Shown piece after piece: positions 17,650-26,531 of a DNA stretch of 64,000 nt (positions are counted from its first letter, which is position 1; each line of letters starts with the position of its first letter). The translations under genes were made by a program, and so were the position numbers. Location: assembly GCF_030814835.1 (NCBI RefSeq), contig NZ_JAUSVS010000001.1, forward strand, positions 246,001 to 310,000. The letters are read 5' to 3'. Below the pieces are notes generated by a model. It was not told the DNA's origin, did no database searches, and saw only the letters and a program-made list of their open reading frames with translations. This stretch comes from Caulobacter ginsengisoli (GTDB lineage: Bacteria > Pseudomonadota > Alphaproteobacteria > Caulobacterales > Caulobacteraceae).

Positions 17650-18261
17650 CTAGGCGATAGAGGTGGTGCTGCTCTCTTCTTCCGGCTGGATCAGCGGGCG
17701 CAGGTTGATGCGGGCGTCCGGGGTCAGCAGGCGGTAGCGGCTGTCGAAATCGGGGCTCATCTCGCCGTCCAGGGTGACGAACGAGACCAGGTCGCCGCTC
17801 GCCGCGTCGCGGGAGAAGTGCTCACAGGTCATCTTGCCTTCCAGCGCCGACATCGAGTCGGCCAGCATGGCTATGACCGGGGCCGCGCTCTCCGGCGTGG
17901 CCGGCGCGCCGTCCTCGAGCACCACCACGTCCAGGTCCTTGAACTGGAATTTGGCGCAGAGGGCGTCGCCCTCCAGCTGCACGGTCTGGCGCACGATCAT
18001 CTGCAGGTCGGGCGAGTCGCTGAGCTGGTAACGATAGGTCTGGCGAAAGGTCTTGGCGTCGATCACGTCGATGAAGCCGACGTCCTCGCAGCTGGTGTCG
18101 CGGCCGCGCCACTCGGCGCACCAGACATGGTCGCTCTTGAGCAGCTGAGCCAGGTTCTCGCCGGTCACCCGGCCCTCGGCGGGCGCGGCCTGAGTGAAGG
18201 TAGCGGGGGCGAGAGCCAGCAGCGCGCAGGCAGCCGGCAGCAGAACTCTGGGCAAGGTCAT
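17650..18261 (-). CDS. Secreted protein of unknown function
   Basis: 203 residues from the ATG at 18261, chosen because a signal peptide (MTLPRVLLPAACALLALAP, cleavage after TQA) follows at once; an upstream start at 18294 would add 11 residues. Mature part is acidic with three well-spaced cysteines. The central phrase TYRYQLSDSPDLQMIVRQTV is beta-rich. No family was recognised; a periplasmic location is likely. Confidence 0.6.
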   Translation of the reverse strand: MTLPRVLLPAACALLALAPATFTQAAPAEGRVTGENLAQLLKSDHVWCAEWRGRDTSCEDVGFIDVIDAKTFRQTYRYQLSDSPDLQMIVRQTVQLEGDALCAKFQFKDLDVVVLEDGAPATPESAAPVIAMLADSMSALEGKMTCEHFSRDAASGDLVSFVTLDGEMSPDFDSRYRLLTPDARINLRPLIQPEEESSTTSIA

Positions 18262-18452
18262 TCTGGGGTCCCGAACTTGAGATGAACCCAGCATGACGGA
18301 AAAACCTTAACCACCAAGCAATACCGTCGTGTTGCGACCTCAGGCCGCTGGCGAAGTTGCTTTTGGATACCCATATGCCCATCAAAGGGGCTGCTGGCAG
18401 ACGTTCAAGCCGCATCGTGCTAAGGATGTCGCCGGAAACAGGGAGGCCATCG

Positions 18453-19283
18453 ATGGCCAATCATCTGGAAGTGGTGGAAGCCACTTCGGCGCCGCCCGTC
18501 TGGGCCTCGCTGCGCAACGAAGCCGAACGCGCCGCGCGCGACGAGCCGGCCCTGGCTTCGCTGCTGAACGCCGTCATCCTCTCGCACACCAACCTGGCCG
18601 ATGCGCTGAGCTATCAGCTGGCCCGCAAGGTCGCCGACCAGGAGCTGCGGGCCATGAGCGCCCGCGAGTTCGCCGACGAGGCCTATCAGGCCGACCCGTC
18701 GCTGATCGCCGCCGCCGAGGCGGACCTCAAGGCGGTGTTCGAGCGCGACCCGGCCTGCAAGGGCTATGTGCAGCCCTTCCTGTTCTTCAAGGGTTTCCTG
18801 GCGCTGCAGACCTATCGGGTCAGCCACTGGCTGTGGACCCACAGCCGCCAGACCCTGGCCTTCTACCTGCAGAGCCGCATCAGCGAGGTCTTCCAGGTCG
18901 ACATCCATCCGGCCGCCGTCATCGGCAAGGGCATCTTCTTCGACCACGGCACCGGCATCGTCATCGGCGAGACCGCCCGCATCGGGGACGATGTCTCGAT
19001 GCTGCATGGGGTGACCCTGGGCGGCACGGGCGCCGAGCGCGGCGACCGCCACCCCAAGATCGGCAAGGGGGTCCTGCTGGGCGCCGGGGCCAAGGTGCTG
19101 GGCAACATCACCGTGGGCGACTACGCCAAGGTGGCCTCCGGCTCGGTGGTGCTCAAGGACGTTCCGCCCGGCTGCACCGCCGCCGGCGTCCCGGCCCGCC
19201 TGGTCAACTGCCCGACCTGCGAGGAACCGGCCCGCAGCATGGACCACACGGTTCCGGAAGACTGCTTCAACTATCAAATCTAA
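18453..19283 (+). CDS. cysE: Serine O-acetyltransferase CysE
   Basis: 276 residues from the ATG at 18453 (GGGAGG ribosome site), preferred over an upstream in-frame TTG at 18357. It makes O-acetylserine from serine and acetyl-CoA for cysteine synthesis. An N-terminal helical domain is followed by left-handed beta-helix hexapeptides from about residue 150, with DIHPAAxIGxGIFFDHGTGIVIGETA and MLHGVTLGGTG (the catalytic His region). The C-terminal tail is longer than usual, with two extra Cys (CPTCEEP). It ends with DCFNYQI; like typical CysE tails it terminates in Ile, consistent with cysteine-synthase binding. Confidence 0.92.
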   Translation: MANHLEVVEATSAPPVWASLRNEAERAARDEPALASLLNAVILSHTNLADALSYQLARKVADQELRAMSAREFADEAYQADPSLIAAAEADLKAVFERDPACKGYVQPFLFFKGFLALQTYRVSHWLWTHSRQTLAFYLQSRISEVFQVDIHPAAVIGKGIFFDHGTGIVIGETARIGDDVSMLHGVTLGGTGAERGDRHPKIGKGVLLGAGAKVLGNITVGDYAKVASGSVVLKDVPPGCTAAGVPARLVNCPTCEEPARSMDHTVPEDCFNYQI

Positions 19284-19342
19284 GGCTTGCGTCAGGCTCT
19301 GGCGCCGCTAGGTATGCGCGCCAGTAGCCAAAGGGGCCGCCC

Positions 19343-19549
19343 GTGGACGACAAAGACATCCAGAAGATCGAGGCGCACCTGAAGCGCACCTTCGGCAACC
19401 CGCATGTCGCCGTGAAGGCGCGCAAGCAGAAGGACTCGGCCGAGGTCGAGCTGAAGGGCGAGTTCATCGGCGTCATCTATGAGGACGAGGACGAGGACGG
19501 CTCGTTCCTGTTCGAGATGGCCATCCTGGCGGAGGACCTCGAGGTCTAG
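19343..19549 (+). CDS. DUF3126 family protein
   Basis: 68 residues, GTG start. The KIEAHLKRTFGNPxxxVKARxxKxDSAEVxLxGEFIGVIYEDEDEG-like body is the conserved DUF3126 protein of alphaproteobacteria. It is small, acidic and cytoplasmic; the function is unknown. It is followed 10 bases later by another unknown gene. Confidence 0.85.
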   Translation: MDDKDIQKIEAHLKRTFGNPHVAVKARKQKDSAEVELKGEFIGVIYEDEDEDGSFLFEMAILAEDLEV

Positions 19550-19559
19550 GACGAGCGGC

Positions 19560-20054
19560 GTGACCGGGTCGGCGGATTTTCCCAAAGGCCGGGTCTCGCT
19601 CCTGCTTGAGGATATCGGCGAGCCGGCGGAAAACGATCTGCGAATCGTGGTCGTCGAGGCCAAGCCGGGCGCTCCGGAGATGACCGAGGTCGGCGAGGCC
19701 CGCCCGGTCAAGCCAGATGAGACCAGCCGCAGGTTCGAGCTGATCTGGTATTGCTATGTCGCCTATGTCGTCCGCAACGAAAGCTACGCTCGGGTAGACG
19801 GCGAGGCGCTCGGCGACGACCGGCTGCAGATCCGGACCAACAGCGCCTTCCTGGCCTACGTCGCCGCCGCCACCCTCGCCACCGACGACTATCCCGGCCC
19901 GCTGACCCACTGGTCGCTCTACACCGAGTGGCAGTGCATCGACGTGGTCAGCGTCGATCCGCCGGAAATACGGCTGCTTCCTGCGTCGGAAGCATCCGCC
20001 GGGCCGAAGAGCCGGAACCGGGTGTTCACGCGCCTGACAAACCCGGAAGGCTAG
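19560..20054 (+). CDS. Conserved hypothetical protein
   Basis: 164 residues from the GTG at 19560, 10 bases after DUF3126 with a GAGCGG site; the longer frame overlaps DUF3126 and is unlikely. Features: RFELIWYCYVAYVVRNESY and a C-terminal LYTEWQCIDVVS. It has no signal peptide or membrane segment. I do not recognise it. It probably forms a small operon with the DUF3126 gene. Confidence 0.55.
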   Translation: MTGSADFPKGRVSLLLEDIGEPAENDLRIVVVEAKPGAPEMTEVGEARPVKPDETSRRFELIWYCYVAYVVRNESYARVDGEALGDDRLQIRTNSAFLAYVAAATLATDDYPGPLTHWSLYTEWQCIDVVSVDPPEIRLLPASEASAGPKSRNRVFTRLTNPEG

Positions 20055-20061
20055 AGCGGCG

Positions 20062-22041
20062 CTAGGCGTTGTCCGGCGCGGCGGTCCGCCGGCCCAGGTT
20101 CGTCACCCAGGCATAGAGGCCCAGCACCAGCACCGCGAACACCACGGCCCCCAGCTTGATGGCCGTCGGCTCGAAGGCTTCCTGGACCAGGGCCAGCGGG
20201 CTCTCCTTGCCGGTGGCCACGATGATGCCGGCCAGCAGCACGCCCATCAGGCTCTCGCCAACGATAAGACCCGAGGCCAGCAGGACGCCCAGCCGCTTCA
20301 TCACCGCCTCGTGCGGCCCCCGAGCGATGAACTTGTCATAGGCCCAGCCCAGGATGGCGCCGATCAGCACCGGGGCGGTGGTGCTCATCGGCAGGTAGAT
20401 GCCGATGCCGACCGACAGCGGCGGCAGACGGGTGAGCTTCAAAAGGCCCAGCACCTCGTCGACGATGATGATGCCCACCCCGATGGCGATGCCGATCCAG
20501 ATCAGGGGCCATTCCAGGTCGCCGGTCAGCACGCCCTTGGCCAGGGCCGAGATCAACGTGGCCTGGGGGGCGGGCAGCGGATCGCCGGAGATACCGGGTG
20601 GGCCGCCCACGAAGCCGTAGGCGTGGTTCAGGAGGTCGAGGATGGGCGGGATGACCATGGCCCCCGCCGCGACCCCGACGATCAGGGCCACCTGCTGCTT
20701 CCAGGGGCTGGCCTCGACCAACTGGCCGGTCTTCAGATCCTGCAGGTTGTCGTTGGCGATGGTGGCGACCGCGAACACCACGGCGGTGGTGAACAGGGCG
20801 AAGGCGACCAGCACCGGTCCCGCTTCGACGCCCAGGGTGGTGCGGGCCATGACCAGCAGCAGGGCCGCGCCCAGCACCGCCAGGATGCCCACGCCCGACA
20901 GCGGGCTGTTGGAACTGCCGATCAGCCCGGCCATGTAGCCGCAGACGGCGGCGACGAAGAAGCCTGCGATGACGATGTAGACCAGCGCCCCGACGATCAG
21001 TGGGATGGCCTGGGCCGTGGCCATGCCGCCGGCCTGCAGGAAGGTCCACAGCAGCCAGGCCAGCGGAACCATGGCCAGCAGGCTGATCAGGCCGACGATG
21101 CCGATGGGGATGTCGCGCTCGGTGATCGGGATATCCTCGGTATTGCCCTCGCCGCGCCGGCGCTGGGCGGCGAGCGCCGAGGTCAGGCCGGTCCACAGCG
21201 GGACGGCCAGCTTGCCCAGGGTCCAGATGGCGGCGGTGCCGATGGCCCCCGCGCCGATGAAGCGGACCTTGGTGCGCCAGATGCCGGTGGCGTAGTCGCC
21301 GATGGCGCCCATATCCGGGGTGTAGTGGCTGGTCAGCATGGGGGTCAGCACGCCCCAGGCCAGGATGAGACCGGCCAGCAGGCCCAGGCCCACCGAGATG
21401 CCGACTAGATGGCCCGCGCCCAGCAGGGCCAGGGAGAAGCTGGTCGAGGCGCCGCCGATCCCGGCCCCGACCCGGAAGAAGCCGCCGATCTCGGTGGCGA
21501 CCACCTTGGTGGCGGTCAGCAGGGCCAGGCCCGCCGAGACAGCGGAGGCGACGACGACGGTGGCCAGGCCCGCCTTGCCCTCGGCGGCGGCCTCCTTGGC
21601 CGTCTCGCGGGAGCCGACGCCGACCTTGAGCACCTCGGCGGCGGCGACGCCTTCGGGGTAGGGCAGGGGACTGTTGGTGACCAGGGCCCGGCGCAGCGGG
21701 ATGGAATACATCACCCCCAGCAGGCCGCCGATGGCGCAGACCGAAAATGACGTCCAGAACGGAAAGCCGGTCCACCAGCCGACCATGATCAGGCCCGGCA
21801 GCACGAAGATGATCGAGGACAGCGTCCCGGCGGCCGAGGCCACCGTCTGGACGATGTTGTTCTCCCAGATGGTCGAACTCCTGAACATCCGCAGCACGGC
21901 CATCGAGATCACCGCGGCGGGGATCGAGGAGGCGAAGGTCAGGCCGACCTTGAGGCCCAGGAAGACGTTGGCCGCCGTGAACACCAGGGTGATCAGCACC
22001 CCCAGGATCAGCGACCGGATGGTCAGTTCTACGCGGTTCAC
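20062..22041 (-). CDS. OPT-family oligopeptide transporter
   Basis: 659 residues, GTG start, with about 14-16 hydrophobic segments. Family marks: LTIRSLILGVLITLVF near the N-terminus, NVFLGLKVGLTFASSIPAAV, and PYPEGVAAAEVLKVG. Bacterial OPT proteins of this length move small peptides or metal chelates across the inner membrane by proton coupling. A TetR regulator lies divergently placed beyond it, but there is no sign that the two are linked. Confidence 0.9.
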   Translation of the reverse strand: MNRVELTIRSLILGVLITLVFTAANVFLGLKVGLTFASSIPAAVISMAVLRMFRSSTIWENNIVQTVASAAGTLSSIIFVLPGLIMVGWWTGFPFWTSFSVCAIGGLLGVMYSIPLRRALVTNSPLPYPEGVAAAEVLKVGVGSRETAKEAAAEGKAGLATVVVASAVSAGLALLTATKVVATEIGGFFRVGAGIGGASTSFSLALLGAGHLVGISVGLGLLAGLILAWGVLTPMLTSHYTPDMGAIGDYATGIWRTKVRFIGAGAIGTAAIWTLGKLAVPLWTGLTSALAAQRRRGEGNTEDIPITERDIPIGIVGLISLLAMVPLAWLLWTFLQAGGMATAQAIPLIVGALVYIVIAGFFVAAVCGYMAGLIGSSNSPLSGVGILAVLGAALLLVMARTTLGVEAGPVLVAFALFTTAVVFAVATIANDNLQDLKTGQLVEASPWKQQVALIVGVAAGAMVIPPILDLLNHAYGFVGGPPGISGDPLPAPQATLISALAKGVLTGDLEWPLIWIGIAIGVGIIIVDEVLGLLKLTRLPPLSVGIGIYLPMSTTAPVLIGAILGWAYDKFIARGPHEAVMKRLGVLLASGLIVGESLMGVLLAGIIVATGKESPLALVQEAFEPTAIKLGAVVFAVLVLGLYAWVTNLGRRTAAPDNA

Positions 22042-22096
22042 GAAACGCCTCCCCGAGGGTTAGGGGCGGATAATGACCAGCTTCTGGCGGACTAGG

Positions 22097-22654
22097 CTAG
22101 CCCCGCCCTCGCGCGCCTCGGATGGCATCGATAACCAGTCCGAGGATGGCCGCTTCGCCCAGTCCCAGGTCGGCCAATTCGCCGTCCGCCGCCGCGTCGC
22201 AGACCCGCTCGACCTTCAGCAGCGCCGCGGCCAGGTCCGCCGGCTCGCGGCCCCGGTTGCCGGGGGCCTTGGCGAGGTCCCCCAGTTGCTGGCGACGGCT
22301 GAGAGTGCGGGCGTCGCGAACCCTCGGTTCCTCCAGAGCCAGAAGGCGCAGGGAGCGGCGGAAGCCGGTCCAGCGAACGTGATGGTCCAGCGAGGCTTGG
22401 GCTATGGCCAGGTCCGGATCGGGGGCGCGGGCGGCGGCGCGGACGGCGAGGCGCTCGCTCTCGCGCCAGTCGTCATAGACGGCGATGAACACCGCCAGCT
22501 TGTCCTCGAAATGGCGATAGAAGGTCTGGGGCGCGAAGCCGGCCGCCCGGGCGATACGATTGGTGTCCGTACCGAAATAGCCGCCGGCGTTGAAGGCCTG
22601 GGCCGCCGCCTCGATCAGTTTCTGCCGCGTGGGCTTGTGCTCGACCTCGATCAT
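22097..22654 (-). CDS. TetR-family repressor
   Basis: 185 residues. The N-terminal helix-turn-helix (RQKLIEAAAQAF to GFAPQTFYRHFEDK) is canonical TetR. Its start codon touches one of two identical operator-like palindromes (GTGAT-N6-ATCAC) shared with the divergent hydrolase gene, so it probably represses both genes. The ligand is unknown. Confidence 0.88.
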   Translation of the reverse strand: MIEVEHKPTRQKLIEAAAQAFNAGGYFGTDTNRIARAAGFAPQTFYRHFEDKLAVFIAVYDDWRESERLAVRAAARAPDPDLAIAQASLDHHVRWTGFRRSLRLLALEEPRVRDARTLSRRQQLGDLAKAPGNRGREPADLAAALLKVERVCDAAADGELADLGLGEAAILGLVIDAIRGARGRG

Positions 22655-22670
22655 GTGATGTAGATATCAC
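22655..22670. promoter_or_regulatory. Probable TetR operator 1 (GTGAT-N6-ATCAC)
   Basis: A perfect 5-bp inverted repeat around 6 bases, directly abutting the tetR start codon. An identical-geometry copy lies 30 bases away. Confidence 0.6.
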
Positions 22671-22684
22671 AAGCGAGGTGTAAA

Positions 22685-22700
22685 GTGATAGGAAAATCAC
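22685..22700. promoter_or_regulatory. Probable TetR operator 2, covering the hydrolase start codon
   Basis: A second GTGAT-N6-ATCAC site; its first three bases are the GTG start of the hydrolase. A GAGGTG ribosome site lies at 22675-22680. Repressor bound here would cover the translation start region of the DNA. Confidence 0.6.
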
Positions 22701-23488
22701 AGACGATCGAAGCGGCCGGCGAGCGGCTGTTCGTGCGGCGATGGGGGCGCGGGATTCCGATCCTCTGCCTGCATGCGATCGGCCATGACAGCCGCGACTT
22801 CGAGGGTTTGGCCCAGGCGGTCGGGGGCGAGTTCGAGGTCGTCGCCCTGGACTGGCCTGGACAGGGCCAGAGCCCGCGCGGGACGGGTCCGGTGACGGCG
22901 CAGCACTATGCGATGGTGGCGACCGACGCCATCGTGGCCCTGGGCCTGGGGCGGCCGGTGGTGCTGGGCAATTCCATCGGCGGCACGGCGGCGATCCTGA
23001 TGGGCGCGGCCGGCGCGCCGGTGCGCGGGCTGGTGCTGTGCGATCCGGGCGGGCTGGCCAGGATCGACGGGCCGGCGCGGCGGATCATCGGCTGGCTGGC
23101 GGCGATGTTCCGGGCCGGCGCGCGCGGGGCGGGCTGGTACCGCTGGGCCTTCGACCTCTACTACCGCCAGGTTCTGCCGCGAGCGCCGGCGCGGCGGCGG
23201 CAGATTGTGGCGGCGGCCTATGACATCGCCCCGGTCCTGGCCGAGGCCTGGGCGGGGTTCGCCTCGCCGGAGGCCGACCTGCGGGCCCTGGCGCCGAAGG
23301 TGAGCGCGCCGGTGCTGCTGGCCTGGTCGAAGGGCGACAAGATCATCGCCTGGAGCCGCTGCAAGGCGGCGGCCCTGACCTTCCCGCGCCATGAGCTGCG
23401 CTTCTATCGCGGCGGCCACTCGGCGTTTCTGGAGGACCTGGAGGCCTTCGCCGCCGACCTCAGGGCTGCGGTGCGGGCGTGGCGCTAG
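22685..23488 (+). CDS. Alpha/beta-fold hydrolase
   Basis: 267 residues. Nucleophile elbow GNSIGG (Ser near 101), an oxyanion-region phrase LHAIGHDSRDF, and a late GGHSAFLED that supplies the catalytic His. SKGDKIIAW holds the acid. It is likely an esterase or C-C bond hydrolase. It is under the divergent TetR repressor, and its 3' end overlaps the convergent MFS gene by 29 bases. Confidence 0.85.
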   Translation: MIGKSQTIEAAGERLFVRRWGRGIPILCLHAIGHDSRDFEGLAQAVGGEFEVVALDWPGQGQSPRGTGPVTAQHYAMVATDAIVALGLGRPVVLGNSIGGTAAILMGAAGAPVRGLVLCDPGGLARIDGPARRIIGWLAAMFRAGARGAGWYRWAFDLYYRQVLPRAPARRRQIVAAAYDIAPVLAEAWAGFASPEADLRALAPKVSAPVLLAWSKGDKIIAWSRCKAAALTFPRHELRFYRGGHSAFLEDLEAFAADLRAAVRAWR

Positions 23489-24725
23489 CGGGCCGCTGGA
23501 TCAGCAGCGAGGCCGCCGCCGCCGCCAGGGCGGTGAGGCCGGCGATGACGAAGGCTTCCAGATAGCGGCCCTCGGCGGCCCTCAGCAGGCCGGCGCTGAT
23601 GGCGGCGGTGGCGGCGCCCAGCTGGTGGCCGGCGGCGATCCAGCCGAAGACGATGGGGCCGTCGCGCTCGCCGAACGCCTCGGTCGCCAGCTTGACGGTG
23701 GGCGGCACGGTGGCGATCCAGTCCAGGCCATAGAAGACCGCGAACATCGTCAGGCTCAGCACGTCGAAGTCCAGGAAGGGCAGGGCGATCAGCGAAAGGC
23801 CGCGCAGGGCGTAGTAGACAAAGAGCAGCTTGCGCGGGTCGTAGCGGTCGGTCAGCCAGCCCGAGGCGGTGGTGCCGATCAGGTCGAAGATGCCCATCAG
23901 GGCCAGGACGCCGGCCGCCTGGACCTCGGGCAGACCGTGGTCGGCGCAGAAGGCGATCATATGCACCCCGACCAGGCCGTTGGTGGTCAGGCCGCAGACG
24001 AAGAAGGCCCCGAACAGGTACCAGAAGGTCGGCTTGCGAGCGGCGCGGACCAGGGCCCCGAAGGCGTTGTTCAGGGTGTCGGCGGCCTTGGCCGTAGGCT
24101 GGGCCGGCGTTCCGGGCTCGGCGCCATAGGGGACCAGGCCGATGTCCTGCGGGTGCTCGGGCAGCAGGAAGAACAGGATCGGGGCCATGACGCCGGTGAT
24201 GACGGCGATGGTCAGCACCAGGGTCTGCCAGCCGGGCCCGGTGGCGATGGCCGCCATGGCCGGCAGGAAGATCAGTGTGCCGGTCGCCGTGCTGGCCGAC
24301 AGCAGGCCCAGCATCAGCCCGCGCCGCGCCACGAACCAGCGGTTCACGACGGTGGCTCCCATGACCATGGCCACCGAACCGCTGCCGATCCCGGCCAGCA
24401 CGCCCCAGGTGGCGACGAACTGCCAGGGCTGGCTCATCAGGGCCGACAGGCCGGTGGAGAGGCTCATCAGGATCAGGGCGCAGACGACGGTGCGCCGCAC
24501 CCCGAACGATTGCATCAGGGCGCCGGCGAACGGGCCGGTCAGGCCGTAGAGGAAGATGCCCAGGCCGGCGGCGAAGGAGATGGAAGCCCTGGACCAGCCG
24601 AAGGCCTGCTCGAGCGGGACCATCATCACGCCGGGCGCGGCGCGCAGGCCGGCGGTGACCAGCAGGGCCAGGAAGATGCCGCCGGCGACGACGAAGGCGT
24701 AGTTCTGGCCGAACGGGCGTGTCAC
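23460..24725 (-). CDS. MFS transporter
   Basis: 421 residues from a GTG at 24725 (VTRPFGQNYAFVVAGG); an upstream extension in the same frame is not hydrophobic and crosses the phoH terminator. Twelve transmembrane segments. RRTVVCALILMSLSTG and VNRWFVARRGLMLGLLSAS, with TDRYDPRKL between TM8 and TM9, place it in the monocarboxylate/oxalate-like MFS group. The substrate is unknown. Confidence 0.85.
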   Translation of the reverse strand: MTRPFGQNYAFVVAGGIFLALLVTAGLRAAPGVMMVPLEQAFGWSRASISFAAGLGIFLYGLTGPFAGALMQSFGVRRTVVCALILMSLSTGLSALMSQPWQFVATWGVLAGIGSGSVAMVMGATVVNRWFVARRGLMLGLLSASTATGTLIFLPAMAAIATGPGWQTLVLTIAVITGVMAPILFFLLPEHPQDIGLVPYGAEPGTPAQPTAKAADTLNNAFGALVRAARKPTFWYLFGAFFVCGLTTNGLVGVHMIAFCADHGLPEVQAAGVLALMGIFDLIGTTASGWLTDRYDPRKLLFVYYALRGLSLIALPFLDFDVLSLTMFAVFYGLDWIATVPPTVKLATEAFGERDGPIVFGWIAAGHQLGAATAAISAGLLRAAEGRYLEAFVIAGLTALAAAAASLLIQRPASATPAPQP

Positions 24726-24782
24726 CGGCGATCCCCTGGGTTGAGCGCGAGAGATAGGTGGGGCGCCGGGCGGCCGCCATGG

Positions 24783-24815
24783 AAAAAGGGGGGCAGGCCA
24801 TGCGGCCCGCCCCCC
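24783..24815 (-). terminator. Rho-independent terminator of phoH
   Basis: A 12-bp stem with one mismatch (GGGGGGCGGGCC / GGCCTGCCCCCC on the minus strand), 4-base loop, followed on the minus strand by five T. It isolates phoH from the downstream MFS gene. Confidence 0.8.
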
Positions 24816-24849
24816 AATTTTACTTCGCCAGGTTCCTGAAAAGCTGGGG

Positions 24850-25635
24850 CTAGAGCACCCCCAGCATGTCCGCCACCAGCGGATGCCGCACGATGTCCCG
24901 CTCGTGCAGCCGCACCACCCCGATGTTCGGCACCGCCTCCAGCCGCGTCGCCACATTGGCCAGACCGGAAATCTCCGGCAGCAGGTCCGACTGGTTGGGG
25001 TCGCCCGTCACCACCATGGTCGAGTGCCAGCCCAGCCGCGTGAGTAGCATCTTCAGCTGCACGTAGGTGCAGTTCTGGGCCTCGTCGATGACGATGAAGG
25101 CGTTGTTGAGGGTGCGGCCGCGCATGTAGCCGACCGGGGCGATCTCGATGGCGCCCTCGGCCATCAGGGCCCGGACCCGCTTCATCGACATGCGGTCCGA
25201 CAGGGCGTCGTAGAGGGGCCGCAGGTACGGGGCCAGCTTGTCCTCCATGTCGCCGGGCAGAAAGCCGATGGATTCACCGGCCTCGATGGCGGGGCGGGAA
25301 AGCACGATGCGGCCAACCTTGCCGGCCTCCAGGGCTTCGACTGCCTTGGCGATGGCCAGGTAGGTCTTGCCGGTGCCGGCGGGGCCCAGGGCCAGGACCA
25401 GGTTGCGGTCGTCGATGGCCTTCATCAGTTCGGCCTGGCCGTCGGATTTCGGTTTTATGGTCTTGAGGTAGCCCTGGTCGCGGCCCTCCTCGTGATTGCG
25501 AACATCCTGACCATGCAGCGGCGACCAGCCACCCCTGTCCCCCACGGGAAGCCGGCGCACCTTGCCGTCCTCGGGGTATTGGGCGGAGTCGTAGGCGCCT
25601 TCGCGCACCATCCGCTTCAGGGCTCGCTTGGTCAT
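24850..25635 (-). CDS. PhoH-family ATPase
   Basis: 261 residues. Walker A GPAGTGKT near 83-90 and Walker B FIVIDEAQN, with TGDPNQSDL as the sensor region, define a PhoH-type P-loop ATPase related to RNA helicases. The N-terminal 60 residues are basic. It is shorter than the YbeZ form and has no ybeY neighbour, so it is probably the second paralogue. A strong terminator-like hairpin sits about 20 bases before its ATG, suggesting control by transcript read-through. Confidence 0.88.
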   Translation of the reverse strand: MTKRALKRMVREGAYDSAQYPEDGKVRRLPVGDRGGWSPLHGQDVRNHEEGRDQGYLKTIKPKSDGQAELMKAIDDRNLVLALGPAGTGKTYLAIAKAVEALEAGKVGRIVLSRPAIEAGESIGFLPGDMEDKLAPYLRPLYDALSDRMSMKRVRALMAEGAIEIAPVGYMRGRTLNNAFIVIDEAQNCTYVQLKMLLTRLGWHSTMVVTGDPNQSDLLPEISGLANVATRLEAVPNIGVVRLHERDIVRHPLVADMLGVL

Positions 25636-25654
25636 GAGGCCTCCATTTGGACAT

Positions 25655-25687
25655 GAAAAAAGGGCGACGCCGCAATGGCTCGCCCTT
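25655..25687 (-). terminator. Intrinsic terminator / attenuator just upstream of phoH
   Basis: On the minus strand a perfect 8-bp stem (AAGGGCGA / TCGCCCTT) with a 12-base loop is followed by a T run. Lying between a structured leader and the phoH ribosome site, it must end a transcript that begins further upstream. Confidence 0.75.
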
Positions 25688-25900
25688 GGTGTGGAACGGT
25701 CGAAGGAAGGTTCGCGCCGGCGCGTGCGGGTGGCCCGCTAGCGCCCTCAAAACGGTTTGGCGGATCTGGCCGCCGACACCCCAAACGCGACACCCGGTTC
25801 TCCGTTCAGACGGGAGACCACGAGCGAACACCGCCCGTGGCGGGATCGGAGAGGACTGGCGTCCCCTCGAATCGCCCGACTAAGATGATGCTAACTTGGT
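25655..25900 (-). ncRNA. Possible structured leader RNA or sRNA upstream of phoH
   Basis: About 240 bases without a convincing protein, ending in the intrinsic terminator. The rest of the gap up to 25948 should also hold the promoter of the carbonic anhydrase gene on the other strand. A minus-strand promoter may lie near 25895-25920 (TTGATT, 17 bases, GTTAGC). Several GC-rich stems are visible (for example CCACG/CGTGG near 25825-25845). It could be a cis-acting phoH leader or a separate sRNA; I could not match it to 6S, tmRNA or a known riboswitch by eye. Confidence 0.4.
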
Positions 25901-25948
25901 TTCGGACTCGTTAATCAAGCCCTTTGCGCAAAGATACGGGGTGTGCGG

Positions 25949-26485
25949 ATGACTATATATGCTCTGGGCGACATAGCGCCGCACCTCCCTGGCGAGGATG
26001 AATACTGGATTGCGCCCAATGCGGCGGTGATGGGTCAGGTGATTCTCAAGAAGAACGCCAGCGTCTGGTGGGGTGCGACCGTGCGCGGCGACACCGATTG
26101 CTTGACCATCGGTGAGAACAGCAACGTCCAGGACAATTCTGTGCTGCACGCCGATCACGGCATGCCGCTGGTCATCGGGGCCAACGTCACCGTCGGCCAT
26201 CTGGTCATGCTGCATGGCTGTACGATTGGCGACAACTCGCTGATCGGAATCGGCTCCATCGTCCTGAATGGCGCGAAGATTGGCAGGAACTGCCTGATCG
26301 GCGCCGGCTGCCTGATCACAGAGGGCAAGGAGATCCCCGACAATTCCGTGGTGATGGGCGCGCCGGGCAAGGTGATCCGCTCGGTCGACGACCACCAGGC
26401 GCGGGTGCTGGAGATGTCGGCGCTGCACTATGTCGAGAACTGGAAGCGATTCCGGCGGGACCTGAGGGCGATTGACGGACGGTAG
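25949..26485 (+). CDS. Gamma-carbonic anhydrase-like hexapeptide protein
   Basis: 178 residues from ATG 25949; a GTG two codons upstream is equally possible. The left-handed beta-helix repeats (VxIGxN, IGDNSLIGIG) and metal-ligand histidines in HADHG and GHLVMLHGC match gamma-class carbonic anhydrases of the YrdA/PaaY group. Many such proteins have weak or untested carbonic anhydrase activity. It is probably cytoplasmic and trimeric. The next gene follows after 46 bases on the same strand. Confidence 0.88.
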   Translation: MTIYALGDIAPHLPGEDEYWIAPNAAVMGQVILKKNASVWWGATVRGDTDCLTIGENSNVQDNSVLHADHGMPLVIGANVTVGHLVMLHGCTIGDNSLIGIGSIVLNGAKIGRNCLIGAGCLITEGKEIPDNSVVMGAPGKVIRSVDDHQARVLEMSALHYVENWKRFRRDLRAIDGR

Positions 26486-26531
26486 GGAAGGGCGCGCCAC
26501 TTCGCTTCAAAGCAAACGGGAGAAGCGTCCG

